Positions 33,095 through 44,679 of a stretch of DNA of 64,000 bases are shown one piece after another. The notes under the pieces are model-generated. The model did not search any database, was not told where the DNA came from, and was given only the letters and a program-made list of their open reading frames with translations. Each line of letters opens with the position of its first letter. The stretch's first letter is position 1. The DNA lies in contig JARUPY010000190.1 of the NCBI GenBank assembly GCA_029817715.1, positions 4,836,001 to 4,900,000 of the forward strand, read 5' to 3'. Position numbers and translations under genes: made by a program. The stretch comes from Melastoma dodecandrum. Lineage: Eukaryota > Streptophyta > Magnoliopsida > Myrtales > Melastomataceae.

Positions 33095-34399
33095 GTAAAT
33101 ATATTAAATATTAAATTTTATTTTTTTGAAAGGTTCCTCTCTCGCGCATACACCGACAAACACCTTCTGTCAGAGACTTTGTGCCTTCAGGTTACCGGGT
33201 AAGGCCCACGTCGCTGTTCGCGTAAGAAACGGATCACGTCGGAAATATTTGGCAATAAGACTCAAGGGATTTTGTAGATGTGGTCGCCAGTAAGTAATTG
33301 AAGAATTTGATTGAATGTAAATAGTTTTTAAAAGAATTAAAGAAAGCTTACAGCCATAAAAGTAAAATAAAGACGGTGGTAAGGACGTAGACTGGCTATA
33401 GTGCTCCGTAGACTTGGAGCGTCGTCGTAGACTTGATGGCCCAACGTTGTAGACTTGCGCTCCTCGGGTGGCAGGACTTAGCTGCTAGGCTAGATGGATT
33501 TGGGTACAGTCGGGTGCTGGGGCAAACGTGGATGCTAAGGCTGCGGTGGTTCACCCTGGCGGCGGCGTTGAAGGAGGAGATGCGTACCGGGACTGTGGTG
33601 GCTCGTCCTGGAGTTTGAGTCGAAGGCGGATATGCGTACCGGGAATACGGTGGCTCGTCCTGGCTTCGGAGTCGAAGGCGGAGGGCTGTTACCAGAGCTA
33701 CGGTTGCTCACTCTGATGGTGGAAGTGAAGACCAATGAAACCTTAAGGGTTTTGCCCAGGTCGGGGAATCCTAACAATCTAAGGAGTGACGAGCAAGATA
33801 AGCTTCTGTTGGCTGATTTGTTCGTGATTTTCTCTGAGGGAGATCTCCTCCCTTTGGTATCCGGTCTGTTACGACCTTCTGAAGATCTTCCAGACCCAAC
33901 TCACCCCAAGAATCTCGGAGCTAACTGATTTCCACTCATTTGATCGTGGGTCGTAAGCTCCTCTGACTTTGGGTTTAATTGATTATCTTTAAGACGTGCA
34001 CTAGAATATGCATGGGTAGCAAGTCCTATTTATCTCGAGACTGTGGAACCATTTTCCTTTGACATGTGTCTTTTACAGGCGCAGGCCTATAGACTTCATA
34101 TCCTCTGTAAGCGCAAGCCTATAGACTTTGTGTTCCAGGCGCAAGCCTGTAGACTTTGTGTCCCAGGCTCAAGCCTGTAAACTTTGTGTCCTTTGGAGGC
34201 CCATGCTTGTAGACTTCCCTTGATTACATGGTTACTATTCTGCCTCTGTAGACTTGCTTTGCCATGTAGTCTATATAGACTGCGGGCACAGGCCTGATGT
34301 GTTTAACTTGGCTATGAACTTTTATGGGCTTTGTCAGAGTTAGGCCCATGATTGGCTCAAGATAACCAGCATGGCAATCGCATGTCAATAGCCGCTAAC
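33095..34399. repeat. LTR-like unit, copy B
   Basis: Copy of 11242-12600 with the same order: boundary motif, GGATCACGTCGGAAATATTTGGC, TGGTCGCCAGTAAGTAA, minisatellite with three 52-base units (33570-33730) and hairpin array (34073-34216). It is interrupted at 34400 by the Athila element and continues at 43929. No gene. Confidence 0.75.
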
Positions 34400-35843
34400 T
34401 GATAACTCTATGTATGTAGAGTTATTTGGTACTCTTAACGAGACTTTACATGGCTAGTTAGACGAATTTATGTTAGAGTTTTATAAGTTTTTATCGTGTT
34501 TTTACTTCATTTTAGTTTTAAGTTACTTTTGTTATTTTATTAAATAATTGGAACCTAGTTGATGCATCTTAGATTTGTTTTGATTTGATGTAGGTAAATG
34601 AAGAGAATAATAAGTTGGGCAAGTGAAAATTGGACGAAATTTGATGAAGTGCTGAAAACCTACAGAGAGCAGAAGGACGCATCCTTCAATCTCAAGGACG
34701 CGTCCGTGAGGAATCAGAAACCTACAGAGAGCAGAAGGACGCGTCCCTCAATATCAAGGACGCGACCTTCGACAATCTGCACAAGATCTCGCCAAATCAC
34801 TTGATTTCTTCATTATCACGATTTGAAGAGAGAGAAGGCATCAATTAGTTACCATTTTACTATTCTTAGGATATTTTGGTATTTATTTATTTTCTTAGGC
34901 TCTTTAGGATCTAAGAGAATATTAGGAAATCTTTTAAGGGAACAATATATTCTCTAGGATAGCCTAAGGAAGGGGGGAGTTTTTTTTATTATTAGTTTTA
35001 GTTTGTTTTAGACTTTTGCTCGGAGGAGGAAGGAGAGGTGCCGACTAGGGTTCGAGAGAAGATCCGGACGAGGCGACTACCGACCAGATCGGGAGATCGG
35101 GAGGGCGTTCCTTTTCTATTTTTCATGATCTTTATGTCGATGCTATTTTCTTCTGAACCTTCGATGTTTTCTTATTTTAGCATGAACTAATTTTCTCATC
35201 TAGGGTGCTAAATTTGCGAGACTTGTCAAGGTGATTTCGAACGTGGTTTATTTTAATTGAAAGTCTGGTGTTCTTTGATGTGCTTGCGTGCTTAGTTTTC
35301 TGAAATACGATTGGCGTCGGTTTCTGAAATAACTCGGATTACCTTAGCATCGGGAGGTGTGAGATTAATTCGAGAGGAAAATCAAAGAACAGGTTAATAG
35401 AAACTGGAGATAGGGATATCACAGTTGATATTAATTGGATTGACTATTGGGAGAAGATTAATAGAAATCGTAGATAGGGATATCACGGTTGATGTTAATT
35501 GAATCGAATGCTAGGAGTTAATTGAATATAGATCGTAGGGATATGTCTAATATATAGGAGAGCATGATTTAAATCCTCGGACAATTTTATCTAAACGTTC
35601 AATTGATCCACGACGAGTTAAGTAAATTTAGTTGCCATAGGCTTTCTTATTGATATTTTCTCGTGATCCTTGCTTATTTTATTTTAGTAATTTTCGTTTA
35701 ATCCATCGTTTATTCGATTAGTCTAGATAATATTTAGTGGTTTAATTGGTATTCAGGAACAATTAGTCCTCGTGGGAACGATATCTTATGTGCTATAATC
35801 GATTCGTGTGTATACTTGCGCACAACACATTTTTAGCAGAACA
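34400..35843 (+). repeat. Athila 5' LTR
   Basis: Starts TGATAACTCTATG and ends TTTAGCAGAACA. By eye it differs from the 3' LTR at about 20 of 1444 positions, with equal length. Most differences lie in the last ~400 bases. Confidence 0.95.
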
Positions 35844-35870
35844 AGTTTTTGGCGCCGTTGCCGGGGAGTA
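35844..35870 (+). other. Athila primer-binding site
   Basis: AGTTTTTGGCGCCGTTGCCGGGGAG directly follows the 5' LTR. TGGCGCCGTTGCCGGGG is the characteristic primer-binding site of Athila-type elements. Confidence 0.9.
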
Positions 35871-35973
35871 ATTGTTATTTCTTGATATCATAGCAGACTC
35901 ACTGATATTAGACTAGATTTTTTTTATTTTCACTTTTCTTTCCTTGATTTTTTTTCAGGATTACTCTCGGTGG

Positions 35974-37317
35974 ATGCGACGTAGCCGAAGTGCTAATTCT
36001 TTGGAGTATAACCCCGAGATCGAGCGGACGTGTCGTGCTCTAAGGAAAGAAACAAGGCTTAGAAAACAACAAGAAAAGATGGCTCTTGAAAATATAGACA
36101 TGGAGAATCATAAGGCACTTGGAGACTATGCAATTCCATCCGTGGGTGATGTCCAGACAGGTATTCGAAGACCCGCAATAGCAGCAAATAATTTTGAAAT
36201 CAAGCCGGCCATCATCCAACTGGTGCAGAATCAATGTCAATTTGGTGGAAATGTTAGCGATGAGCCGAATGCCCATATTGCGAGTTTTCTCGAGATCTGC
36301 GATACATTTAAGAGCAATGGTGTATCCGATGACGCGATCCGACTGAGATTGTTCCCATTCAGTTTACGGGACAAGGCGAAGGCATGGTTATATTCTCTCA
36401 CTCCAGGTTCAATTACGACATGGGATGACTTAGCTCGAGAGTTCCTCACCAAGTTCTTTCCACCCATGAAGACGGTGAAGTTGAGGCGAGATATTACTAC
36501 TTTTATGCAACTCGATGGGGAGAGCTTGTACGAGGCATGGGAGCGATATAAGGAATCACTCCGGAAGTGTCCGCATCACGGCCTTCCGAAGTGGCTGATC
36601 GTGCAGACATTTTATAACGGATTGCTACCTACAGTTCGGACATCAATTGACGCAGCAGCTGGTGGAGCATTAATGGCAAAACCAACCGATGAGGCGTACA
36701 CACTGCTGGAAAATATGGCGATTAACACCTACCAATGGGGCAATGAACGAGGACAGATGAGACAACAAGGCATGATGAACGTGGATTCACTCACACATAT
36801 AAACGCCAAGATTGATGCTGTCACGAAGATGATGCAAGGGCAACTGAAGATGAATGTTATGAGTTGCGAAGTCTGCGGAGGAGAACACAATTTTGGTGTA
36901 TGTGTGGAGACGGCAAATTATATGGGTAACTTCAACCGAGGGGCAGGTAATCCATTTTCTAATACTTACAATGCAGGTTGGAGAAACCATCCCAATTTTT
37001 CTTGGAGAGAGACACAACAACATGGACAGCCTGCTGGACCAAGCTCAAACATGCACATGAAGCAAAATTTTGAGCCTCCGGGGTTTCAAGCACAGCCACA
37101 ACAAGTTGCAAAGGAAAAGGTAAGCATTGATGGCATGTTACAATTGATTTCTTTACAAAACTCTTCTATAAAAAGTCTTGAAGCATCGATGAGGACCATG
37201 GAGAACCAGATGGGTCAACTTGCATCTGCGATCGCCTCGAGGCCACCGGGAAAGTTACCAAGTGACACCGAGATCAATCCAAGGTCAAAGGAACAATGTA
37301 AGGCAATGAACCTCTGA
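35974..37317 (+). CDS. gag: Athila gag (capsid/nucleocapsid)
   Basis: Structural protein that packages the element's RNA into cytoplasmic particles. I take the ATG at 35974 (MRRSRSANSLEYNP), typical of Athila; the open frame extends upstream only from a TTG. Capsid domain approximately 36200-36760 with FPFSLRDKAKAWLYSL and TTWDDLAREFLTKFFPP. A single zinc knuckle CEVCGGEHNFGVC (C-X2-C-X3-H-X4-C) is at 36864-36903. It ends at a TGA (37315-37317) where related elements continue in frame into protease; CGA-to-TGA at a CpG is the likely cause. Confidence 0.9.
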   Translation: MRRSRSANSLEYNPEIERTCRALRKETRLRKQQEKMALENIDMENHKALGDYAIPSVGDVQTGIRRPAIAANNFEIKPAIIQLVQNQCQFGGNVSDEPNAHIASFLEICDTFKSNGVSDDAIRLRLFPFSLRDKAKAWLYSLTPGSITTWDDLAREFLTKFFPPMKTVKLRRDITTFMQLDGESLYEAWERYKESLRKCPHHGLPKWLIVQTFYNGLLPTVRTSIDAAAGGALMAKPTDEAYTLLENMAINTYQWGNERGQMRQQGMMNVDSLTHINAKIDAVTKMMQGQLKMNVMSCEVCGGEHNFGVCVETANYMGNFNRGAGNPFSNTYNAGWRNHPNFSWRETQQHGQPAGPSSNMHMKQNFEPPGFQAQPQQVAKEKVSIDGMLQLISLQNSSIKSLEASMRTMENQMGQLASAIASRPPGKLPSDTEINPRSKEQCKAMNL

Positions 37318-40300
37318 ACCGGAAAGGTAATCAACGAATATATTGGTTCTTCAAGCCAGGAAAATAAGACTTCATTTGAGGAGGAACTCGGACAAGGGGA
37401 CATCAAGCAATCTGTAGATGAAAGAAGTGCATCTGAGCAAAATCTTCCCGAGGTTTCTCCTTCAGAAAATATACCCAACAAGGTAATAGCTAATCTCAAT
37501 GAAGGACAAGAAGAAAGAGAAGTCCTGAACTCACTAAGGAGCTGAAAGCATGGAACCGTGAATGGCGTAAGAAACCAGCCCACCCGCAACAAGTGACTTA
37601 CCTGCCACCACCGTTTCTGCAGCGATTGAAAAGAATGGAGGACGATAAGCAATTCATGAGATTCCTGGAGCTTTTCAAACAGCTACACATCAACATCCCA
37701 TTAACGGAAGCAATCGACAAGATGCCCACGTACGCAAAATTTCTCAAGGATATTTTATCAAAGAAGCGAAGTTGGGAGAAATTTGAAGTGATTCCGCTGT
37801 CAAAGGAGTGCAACATGGCATTGCATCAATCACTTCCGCCGAAGCTTGCTGATCCAGGGAGTTTTACTATCCCTTGTCGCATTGGTTCTAAAAGTTTTAG
37901 TAAAGCTTTATGTGATCTTGGTTCTTCAATTAATTTAATGCCTTATTCGATTTTTCAAGAACTAGGACTTGAAGGAGCAAAGCCAACAACAGTTACACTA
38001 CAATTGGCGGATCGATCAATTACACACCCATGGGGAGTAGTGGAGGATGTGTTGGTTAATGTAGCTGATTTGATTTTGCCAGCAGATTTTTTAATTCTAA
38101 AGATGGAGGCTGATAAAGAGGTGCCGATTATACTTGGTCGACCGTTCCTTGCAACTGGTCGAACATCCATTGATGTAGCAGATGGAATTCTAAAAATGCG
38201 AGTTCATGATCAGGAAGTGACTTTCAATATTTTTAATACTCTGAAATGCATTGATACTACTGATGAATGTTTTACTATTGACCAAGAGCAGAGTTTCCTG
38301 ATTCAAGAGACAGAGCATGATGACTTCTCGCCGATGATAGAAGATGATTCCATGGAACTGAAGTACATTCAACAAATTGAACCTCTCGGAGTCGACCTCT
38401 CAAAATCTTCAATGAAGCCATCCATCATAGAGCCTCCCGTGCTGGAACTCAAGCCCCTGCCTTCACATTTAAAATATGCGTTTTTGAGTGAATCGAATAC
38501 TTTACCAGTAATTGTTTCTAATCGTTTAGATGACATGCAGTTGAATCAATTGTTGGACTTACTGCGAGCACATAAAGAGGCAATCGGTTGGAGTTTAGCG
38601 GACCTCAAGGGGATTAGTCCTTCAATCTGTATGCATAAGATCCGACTGGTGGACGAAGAAAAGCGAGTGGTCGAAGCACAACGACGACTTAACCCAATCA
38701 TGAAAGAGGTAGTAAAGAAAGAAGTTCTGAAATGGCTCGATGCAGGTATAATCTATCCTATCTCTGACAGTAATTGGGTGAGTCCCGTTCAATGTGTTCC
38801 AAAGAAAGGAGGTATGACTGTAGTTTCCAATGATAAGAATGAATTGATTCCTACTCGGACAATAACAGGTTGGCGCGTATGCATGGATTATCGCAAGCTG
38901 AATAATCTGACCAAGAAGGATCACTTTCTGTTACCCTTCATAGATCAAATGCTTGATAGATTAGCTGGACATTCATTTTATTGTTTCCTTGATGGGTATG
39001 CAGGTTATAATCAAATTGCTATAGCGCCGGAGGACCAAGAGAAAACTACTTTTACGTGTCCATATGGAACATTTGCCTTCAGGAGAATGCCATTTGGACT
39101 CTGCAATGCCCCAAGCACCTTTCAAAGGTGTATGATGGCGATATTCTCCGATATGGTGGAGAAAGATATCGAGGTATTTATGGATGATTTTTCTGTTTTT
39201 GGTGACACTTTTGATCTTTGTCTCCAGAATGTAGAGAAAGTGCTTACACGATGCAAAGCGACCAACCTCGTGCTGAACTGGGAAAAATGCCACTTCATGG
39301 TAAACGAAGGTATTGTGTTAGGCCACAAGGTATCTGAGAAAGGACTTGAAGTAGACATGGCGAAAATCGAAGCCATTGAGCAGATGCAACCTCCGACAAA
39401 TGTTAAGGCTGTTCGAAGTTTTCTAGGACACGCTGGTTTTTACAGACGTTTTATTAAAGATTTCTCAAAGATTGCTAAGCCTCTTAGTAAATTACTCGAG
39501 AATGATGTTCGTTTTGAATTTACTGATGAATGTTTACAGGCCTTTCAGGAGTTAAAAGGGCGTCTAGTCACCGCACCTATAGTGATAGCTCCAAATTGGA
39601 GTCTACCGTTCGAGATTATGACAGATGCGAGTGATTTTGCTGTTGGAGTCGTTCTTGGCCAAAGAAAGGATAAGGTGTTTCACACCATATACTATGCCAG
39701 CAAGACGTTATCGGATGCCCAGCTCAATTATGCAACAACGGAGAAAGAGTTTCTTGCTGTTGTTTATGCTTTTGATAAATTTCGTTCTTATCTTCTCGGT
39801 ACACATGTTGTGGTTTATACAGATCATTCGGCAATCAAATACTTGATGGCAAAGAAAGACGCAAAACCGAGATTGATAAGGTGGATTCTACTACTCCAAG
39901 AGTTCGACATTGAGATTCGCGATAGGAAGGGGGTTGAGAATCCAGTTGCAGATCATCTTTCAAGATTGGAATCTAGAAAGGCCGAAACCGAATTGAGCAA
40001 AAGAAAGGATGAAAGGCAGGTGGATGACAATTTTCCAGACGAACATTTATTTTCCATAATTGCGGCGATGACTTCAAGCACTCCATGGTACGCAGATTTC
40101 GTCAACTTTATTGTAAGTAATGAACTTCCTCCAAACTTAAATTTCCATCAGCGAAAAAAATTTCTTCATGATGTGCGATCTTATTTTTGGGATGAACCTT
40201 ACTTGTTTAAGTTGGGAAAAGATAATTTGTTTCGACGATGTGTCCCAGAAGAGGAACAACTCTTGATACTTACAGGTTGTCATGCAAGCTTGTATGGAGG

Positions 40301-41372
40301 TCATTTTGGAGGCATAAAAACAGCCTCAAAGGTACTTCAAAGCGGATTTTATTGGCTGACTCTATTTAAAGATGCTCATGAGTTTGTCATGAAATGTGAT
40401 GAATGTCAAAGGGTTGGAAATATTTCTCGAAGGCATGAGATGCCATTAACTAACATTCTTGAGGTTGAACTGTTTGATGTTTTGGGAATAGACTTTATGG
40501 GTCCATTTCCCTCTTCGTTTGGGAATTCTTACATTCTGGTTGCAGTGAATTATGTCTCAAAGTGGGTGGAAGCATGTCCATGCCCCAAGAATGACGCACA
40601 GGTGGTGACACGATTCTTGAAGAGGAACATATTCACTCGTTTTGGTACTCCATGAGCTATCATAAGTGATGGAGGTACGCATTTTTGTAACAAATTATTT
40701 GAGAAGTTGCTTTTGAAATATGGAGTGAAGCATAAGGTCACAACGGCATACCACCCGCAAGCCAACGGACAAGTAGAAGTGACAAATCGGGAGATCAAGC
40801 AGATCTTGGAGAAAACCGTTAATCCATCTCGCAAGGACTGGGCAATGAAGCTAGATGATGCACTTTGGGCTTATCGAACAGCATTCAAAACACCCATTGG
40901 GATGTCACCATACCAGCTGGTTTTCGGAAAGAGTTGTCACTTACCGCTGGAACTCGAACACAAGGCATATTGGGCGGTAAGAAAGTTGAATTTAGATCCA
41001 CAATTGGCTTTTCAGAAACGTCTTTTGCAGGTACATGAGCTAGAAGAGTTCCGCCTACAAGCATACGAGAGTTCACGGATATACAAAGAGAAAACGAAAT
41101 TGTGGCATGACAAGAAGATCTTGAATAAAGAATTCCAAAAAGGGCAGCAAGTTCTTCTTTATAACTCTCGTCTTAAACTTTTTCCTGGAAAATTTAAGTC
41201 ACGATGGTCCGGACCATTTGTGGTTAATCGTGTGTTACCTTTTGGAGCTGTGGAATTGCAGGGAAACGAAGGACTTTTCATGGTGAACGGACAACGTCTC
41301 AAGCCATATTTTGGAGGAATAATTGAGCGGCAACCCAGCATGGCCGCACTTGCCGAGCCAACTTATACATGA
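37318..41372 (+). pseudogene. pol: Athila pol: protease, reverse transcriptase, RNase H, integrase
   Basis: Enzymes that copy the element's RNA to DNA and insert it. The frame from about 37540 to 40655 holds the protease core [13 protein letters not shown] (37907), reverse transcriptase with [14 protein letters not shown] (~38880) and active site FMDDF (~39178), RNase H with [11 protein letters not shown] (~39619) and [11 protein letters not shown] (~39818), and the integrase zinc region with MKCDECQR (~40390). Integrase first Asp is in [12 protein letters not shown] (~40475). A TGA at 40653-40655 interrupts integrase just before ISDGGTHF; reading resumes in the same frame to 41372, with [16 protein letters not shown] and the C-terminal SRWSGPFVV. 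Between gag and here the frame shifts once near 37500. The GTG at 37593 is not a start. Confidence 0.9.
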
Positions 41373-42470
41373 AAAGGGAGACAAGAGTCAAGCCGACCAG
41401 CTACCCCAGGGGAGTATTACGTTCCATTTATTCTTTTATGCTTTATATAACATCGGGACGATGCATAATCTAGGTTTGGGGGTGTCGACTCTTTTCTTGT
41501 CTGCTTTGCTTTGATTTTGTGTTTATTGCGATCTTTTGTTTTGATTTTTTTATGTTGAGTCAAGTTTGTCAATCTCCTCAGTGAAACTTGATGAAATCTT
41601 TGATGAGCTAACCCTGATTCAAGGATGACTATTAATGCATTTTCTCACAACCTATGGAATAGTTAAAAACGAATATTAATTATTGATTGGACTTAAAGTG
41701 TTTTCTAAATTGAATAATTTATCGGTATGAAGTGTTAGTGAATGAAAACAATTTTAGAAATCTAATAACGCATGGTAGTTGGCGTTGAGTGGTGCTAGTC
41801 ACACATTGACTGAAAACGAGTCTTGGTTAGAGAAAAAAAAAAGAAAAAAAGAAAAAAAAAAAGAAGAAAACAAATAGCGGTTACCAAGGCTTTGAGTACC
41901 AATGTTTAGGTGTACAAAAAAGAAAAAAAAAGAGAGAGAGAGAGAGAGAAAAGTTGTTTGATTTGCGCCTAATTATGTACTTGTGGTGTGAGTCCTTTTT
42001 GGTGTACCCGAGCATGGGATCCGATGGGTGCTTCATCACCTAATGCCTTGGTCCAACTGGACCGAGAGTCATTGATTGAAGGCTCGTTACATGGGTGCAC
42101 TAGATTGTGATGATACATTTAGAGTCGTGTAACCAAAATAAAATTTTGTTGAAGAAAGTGATGAAAAACAACCTATGGATGAGTGGACGGTTGGTGTTTG
42201 ACGTGTTTTCCGCAAAGTACTAATCTAGTGTGTTTTATTGGAAGTCTTTAATTGTTGATTTCACTTCATGACATACCGACTTGATCACTGTTGGGAAATT
42301 GAATAAAGTTTTTTTCAATAAATGACTTGACTATGGGAAGTGAGTAGATGCATTGCTGAGAATATAATGGGAGTGCTTCGAAGGGATTAATTCTGGTGTT
42401 GCTGAGGAGCGTCGTTAGCTTTATTTTCGTGTTTTGTTTCTATGCATTTGCTCGAGGACTAGCAAATATT
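41373..42470 (+). other. Athila 3' region, no env
   Basis: About 1.1 kb between integrase and the polypurine tract. Some Athila elements carry an env-like frame here; I see none. There are long A/G-rich runs at 41839-41876 and 41919-41951 (AAAGAAAAAAAGAAAA, then GAGAGAGA). Confidence 0.75.
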
Positions 42471-42484
42471 AGGTTTGGGGGTAT
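42471..42484 (+). other. Athila polypurine tract
   Basis: AGGTTTGGGGGTAT immediately before the 3' LTR; the expected priming site for plus-strand DNA synthesis. Confidence 0.8.
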
Positions 42485-43928
42485 TGATAACTCTATGTAT
42501 GTAGAGTTATTTGGTACTCTTAACGAGACTTTACATGGCTAGTTAGACGAGTTTCTGTTAGAGTTTTACAAGTTTTTATCGTGTTTTTACTTCATTTTAG
42601 TTTTAAGTTACTTTTGTTATTTTATTAAATAATTGGAACCTAGTTGATGCATCTTAGATTTGTTTTGATTTGATGTAGGTAAATGAAGAGAATAATAAGT
42701 TGGGCAAGTGAAAATTGGACGAAATTTGATGAAGTGCTGAAAACCTACAGAGAGCAGAAGGACGCATCCTTCAATCTCAAGGACGCGTCCGTGAGGAATC
42801 AGAAACCTACAAAGAGCAGAAGGACGCGTCCCTCAATATCAAGGACGCGACCTTCGACAATCTGCACAAGATCTCGCCAAATCACTTGATTTCTTCATTA
42901 TCACGATTTGAAGAGAGAGAAGGCATCAATTAGTTACCATTTTACTATTCTTAGGATATTTTGGTATTTATTTATTTTCTTAGGCTCTTTAGGATCTAAG
43001 AGAATATTAGGAAATCTTTTAAGGGAACAATATATTCTCTAGGATAGCCTAAGGAAGGGGGGAGTTTTTTTTATTATTAGTTTTAGTTTGTTTTAGACTT
43101 TTGCTCGGAGGAGGAAGGAGAGGTGCCGACTAGGGTTCGAGAGAAGATCCGGACGAGGCGACTACCGACCAGATCGGGAGATCGGGAGGGCGTTCCTTTT
43201 CTATTTTTCATGATCTTTATGTCGATGCTATTTTCTTCTGAACCTTCGATGTTTTCTTATTTTAGCATGAACTAATTTTCTCATCTAGGGTGCTAAATTT
43301 GCGAGACTTGTCAAGGTGATTTCGAACGTGGTTTATTTTAATTGAAAGTCTGGTGTTCTTTGATGTGCTTGCGTGCTTAGTTTTCTGAAATACGATTGGC
43401 GTCGGTTTCTGAAATAACTCGGATTACCTTAGCATCGGGAGGTGTGAGATTAATTCGAGAGGAAAATCAAAGAACAGGTTAATAGAAACTGGAGATAGGG
43501 ATATCACAGTTGATATTAATTGGAGTGATTATTGGGAGTAGATTAATAGAAATCGTAGATAGGGATATCACGGTTGATGTTAATTGAATCGAATGCTAGG
43601 AGTTAATGGAATATAGATCGTAGGGATACGTCTAATATATAGGAGAGCATGATTTAAATCCTCGGACAATTTTATCCAAACGTTCGATTGATCCACGACA
43701 AGTTAAGTAAATTTAGTTGCCCTAGGCTTTCTCATTGATATTTTCTCGTGATCCTTACTTATTTTATTTTAGTAATTTTCGTTTAATCCATCATTTATTC
43801 GATTAGTCTAGATAATATTTAGTGGTTTAATTGGTACTCAGGAACAATTAGTCCTCGTGGGAGCGATATCTTACGTGCTATAATTGATTCGTGTGTATAC
43901 TTGCGCACAACACATTTTTAGCAGAACA
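42485..43928 (+). repeat. Athila 3' LTR
   Basis: Same length and ends as the 5' LTR (TGATAACTC...GCAGAACA). About 1.4 percent divergence by eye count. Confidence 0.95.
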
Positions 43929-43933
43929 ATAAC

Positions 43934-44679
43934 CGACAGCTGTTCGTCCGTATTGATTGTCGAATAAATTAAATAAATGAATGAAGATGTTCTTTGTCTT
44001 TTCAGTTGTCGTTTTGCAGGTCCGGGTCCTGTGACCGGAGGATTATTTGTTACGCGGGAAGGAAAGGCTGTCCGTTTTCCTTATTTCCTTTGGTGCGCAA
44101 TTCTCCCTTAAAAACAAAATACCATTTCGATACGAAATGTGATTTCTCTCGAGAGGTGGGACCAAAAACTTTAAAAGAAAGAGAGAGAGATGCCCTCCCT
44201 CCCACCACCCCCAGTTGGTGTTGTGTCGTGTTGTTAGGGCAGACCTGATTGAGGTAGAGAACTGGATGGACCCGATACAAGTTTTTTCCTCAAATATTAG
44301 GCTTGCAAAGTAACTGGCTACCCATTGAGATTCAACCAGTCAAGCCCGTTAAAGAAAGGAGGGAGCCCATACGTCATCCGGATATCAGAACCATGGGGGG
44401 AGCGGATCTCGTCAAGAGTGGTGGAATGTTTTCGTCGGGAGTGCCATCTCGAGGACGCTAAGAAGCCCAATGACTCCTCTGTTCACACCTCCAAGTCAAG
44501 GGCCAGGTCCCTTTCCTTCCTCTTTTTTGAGTCTTGGGTTTTAAAGTTTTTTTTTTAATCATTTGTAGCTTCGGTCATGACCGTGGTGGGTATTTGATAA
44601 TAATCTCAGTCTTTTTTGGCTCAATCGATGCCTCGTGGGGGTTTAGGGTTTTATAGTTCTATTGCATGGCTAAATTATT
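43934..44679. repeat. Duplicated noncoding segment, copy B
   Basis: Counterpart of 12606-13380, resuming block B after the Athila element. It differs from copy A by several percent. No gene. Confidence 0.7.

Larger units (their letters stand above)
34395..43933 (+). mobile_element. Complete Athila-type Ty3/gypsy retrotransposon
   Basis: 9529 bases between the outer ends of two 1444-base LTRs (34400-35843 and 42485-43928), both TG...CA. Flanking target site CTAAC (34395-34399) and ATAAC (43929-43933) match at four of five positions. The paralogous block A shows the unoccupied site (CCGCTAACCGACAG, 12596). Order: LTR, primer-binding site, gag, protease, reverse transcriptase, RNase H, integrase, polypurine tract, LTR. 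There is no env-like frame. Three lesions make it nonautonomous: TGA at 37315, a frameshift between about 37490 and 37550, and TGA at 40653. Confidence 0.95.

Noticed and set aside
41373..42470. env-like gene in the Athila element
   Set aside because: Expected in some Athila lineages, but no frame of useful length, signal peptide or membrane helix is present.
42683..42889. 68-codon frames in both Athila LTRs (34598-34804 and here)
   Set aside because: Short, lysine/arginine-rich and within LTRs; they come from the duplicated GGACGCGTCC phrases, not a known protein.
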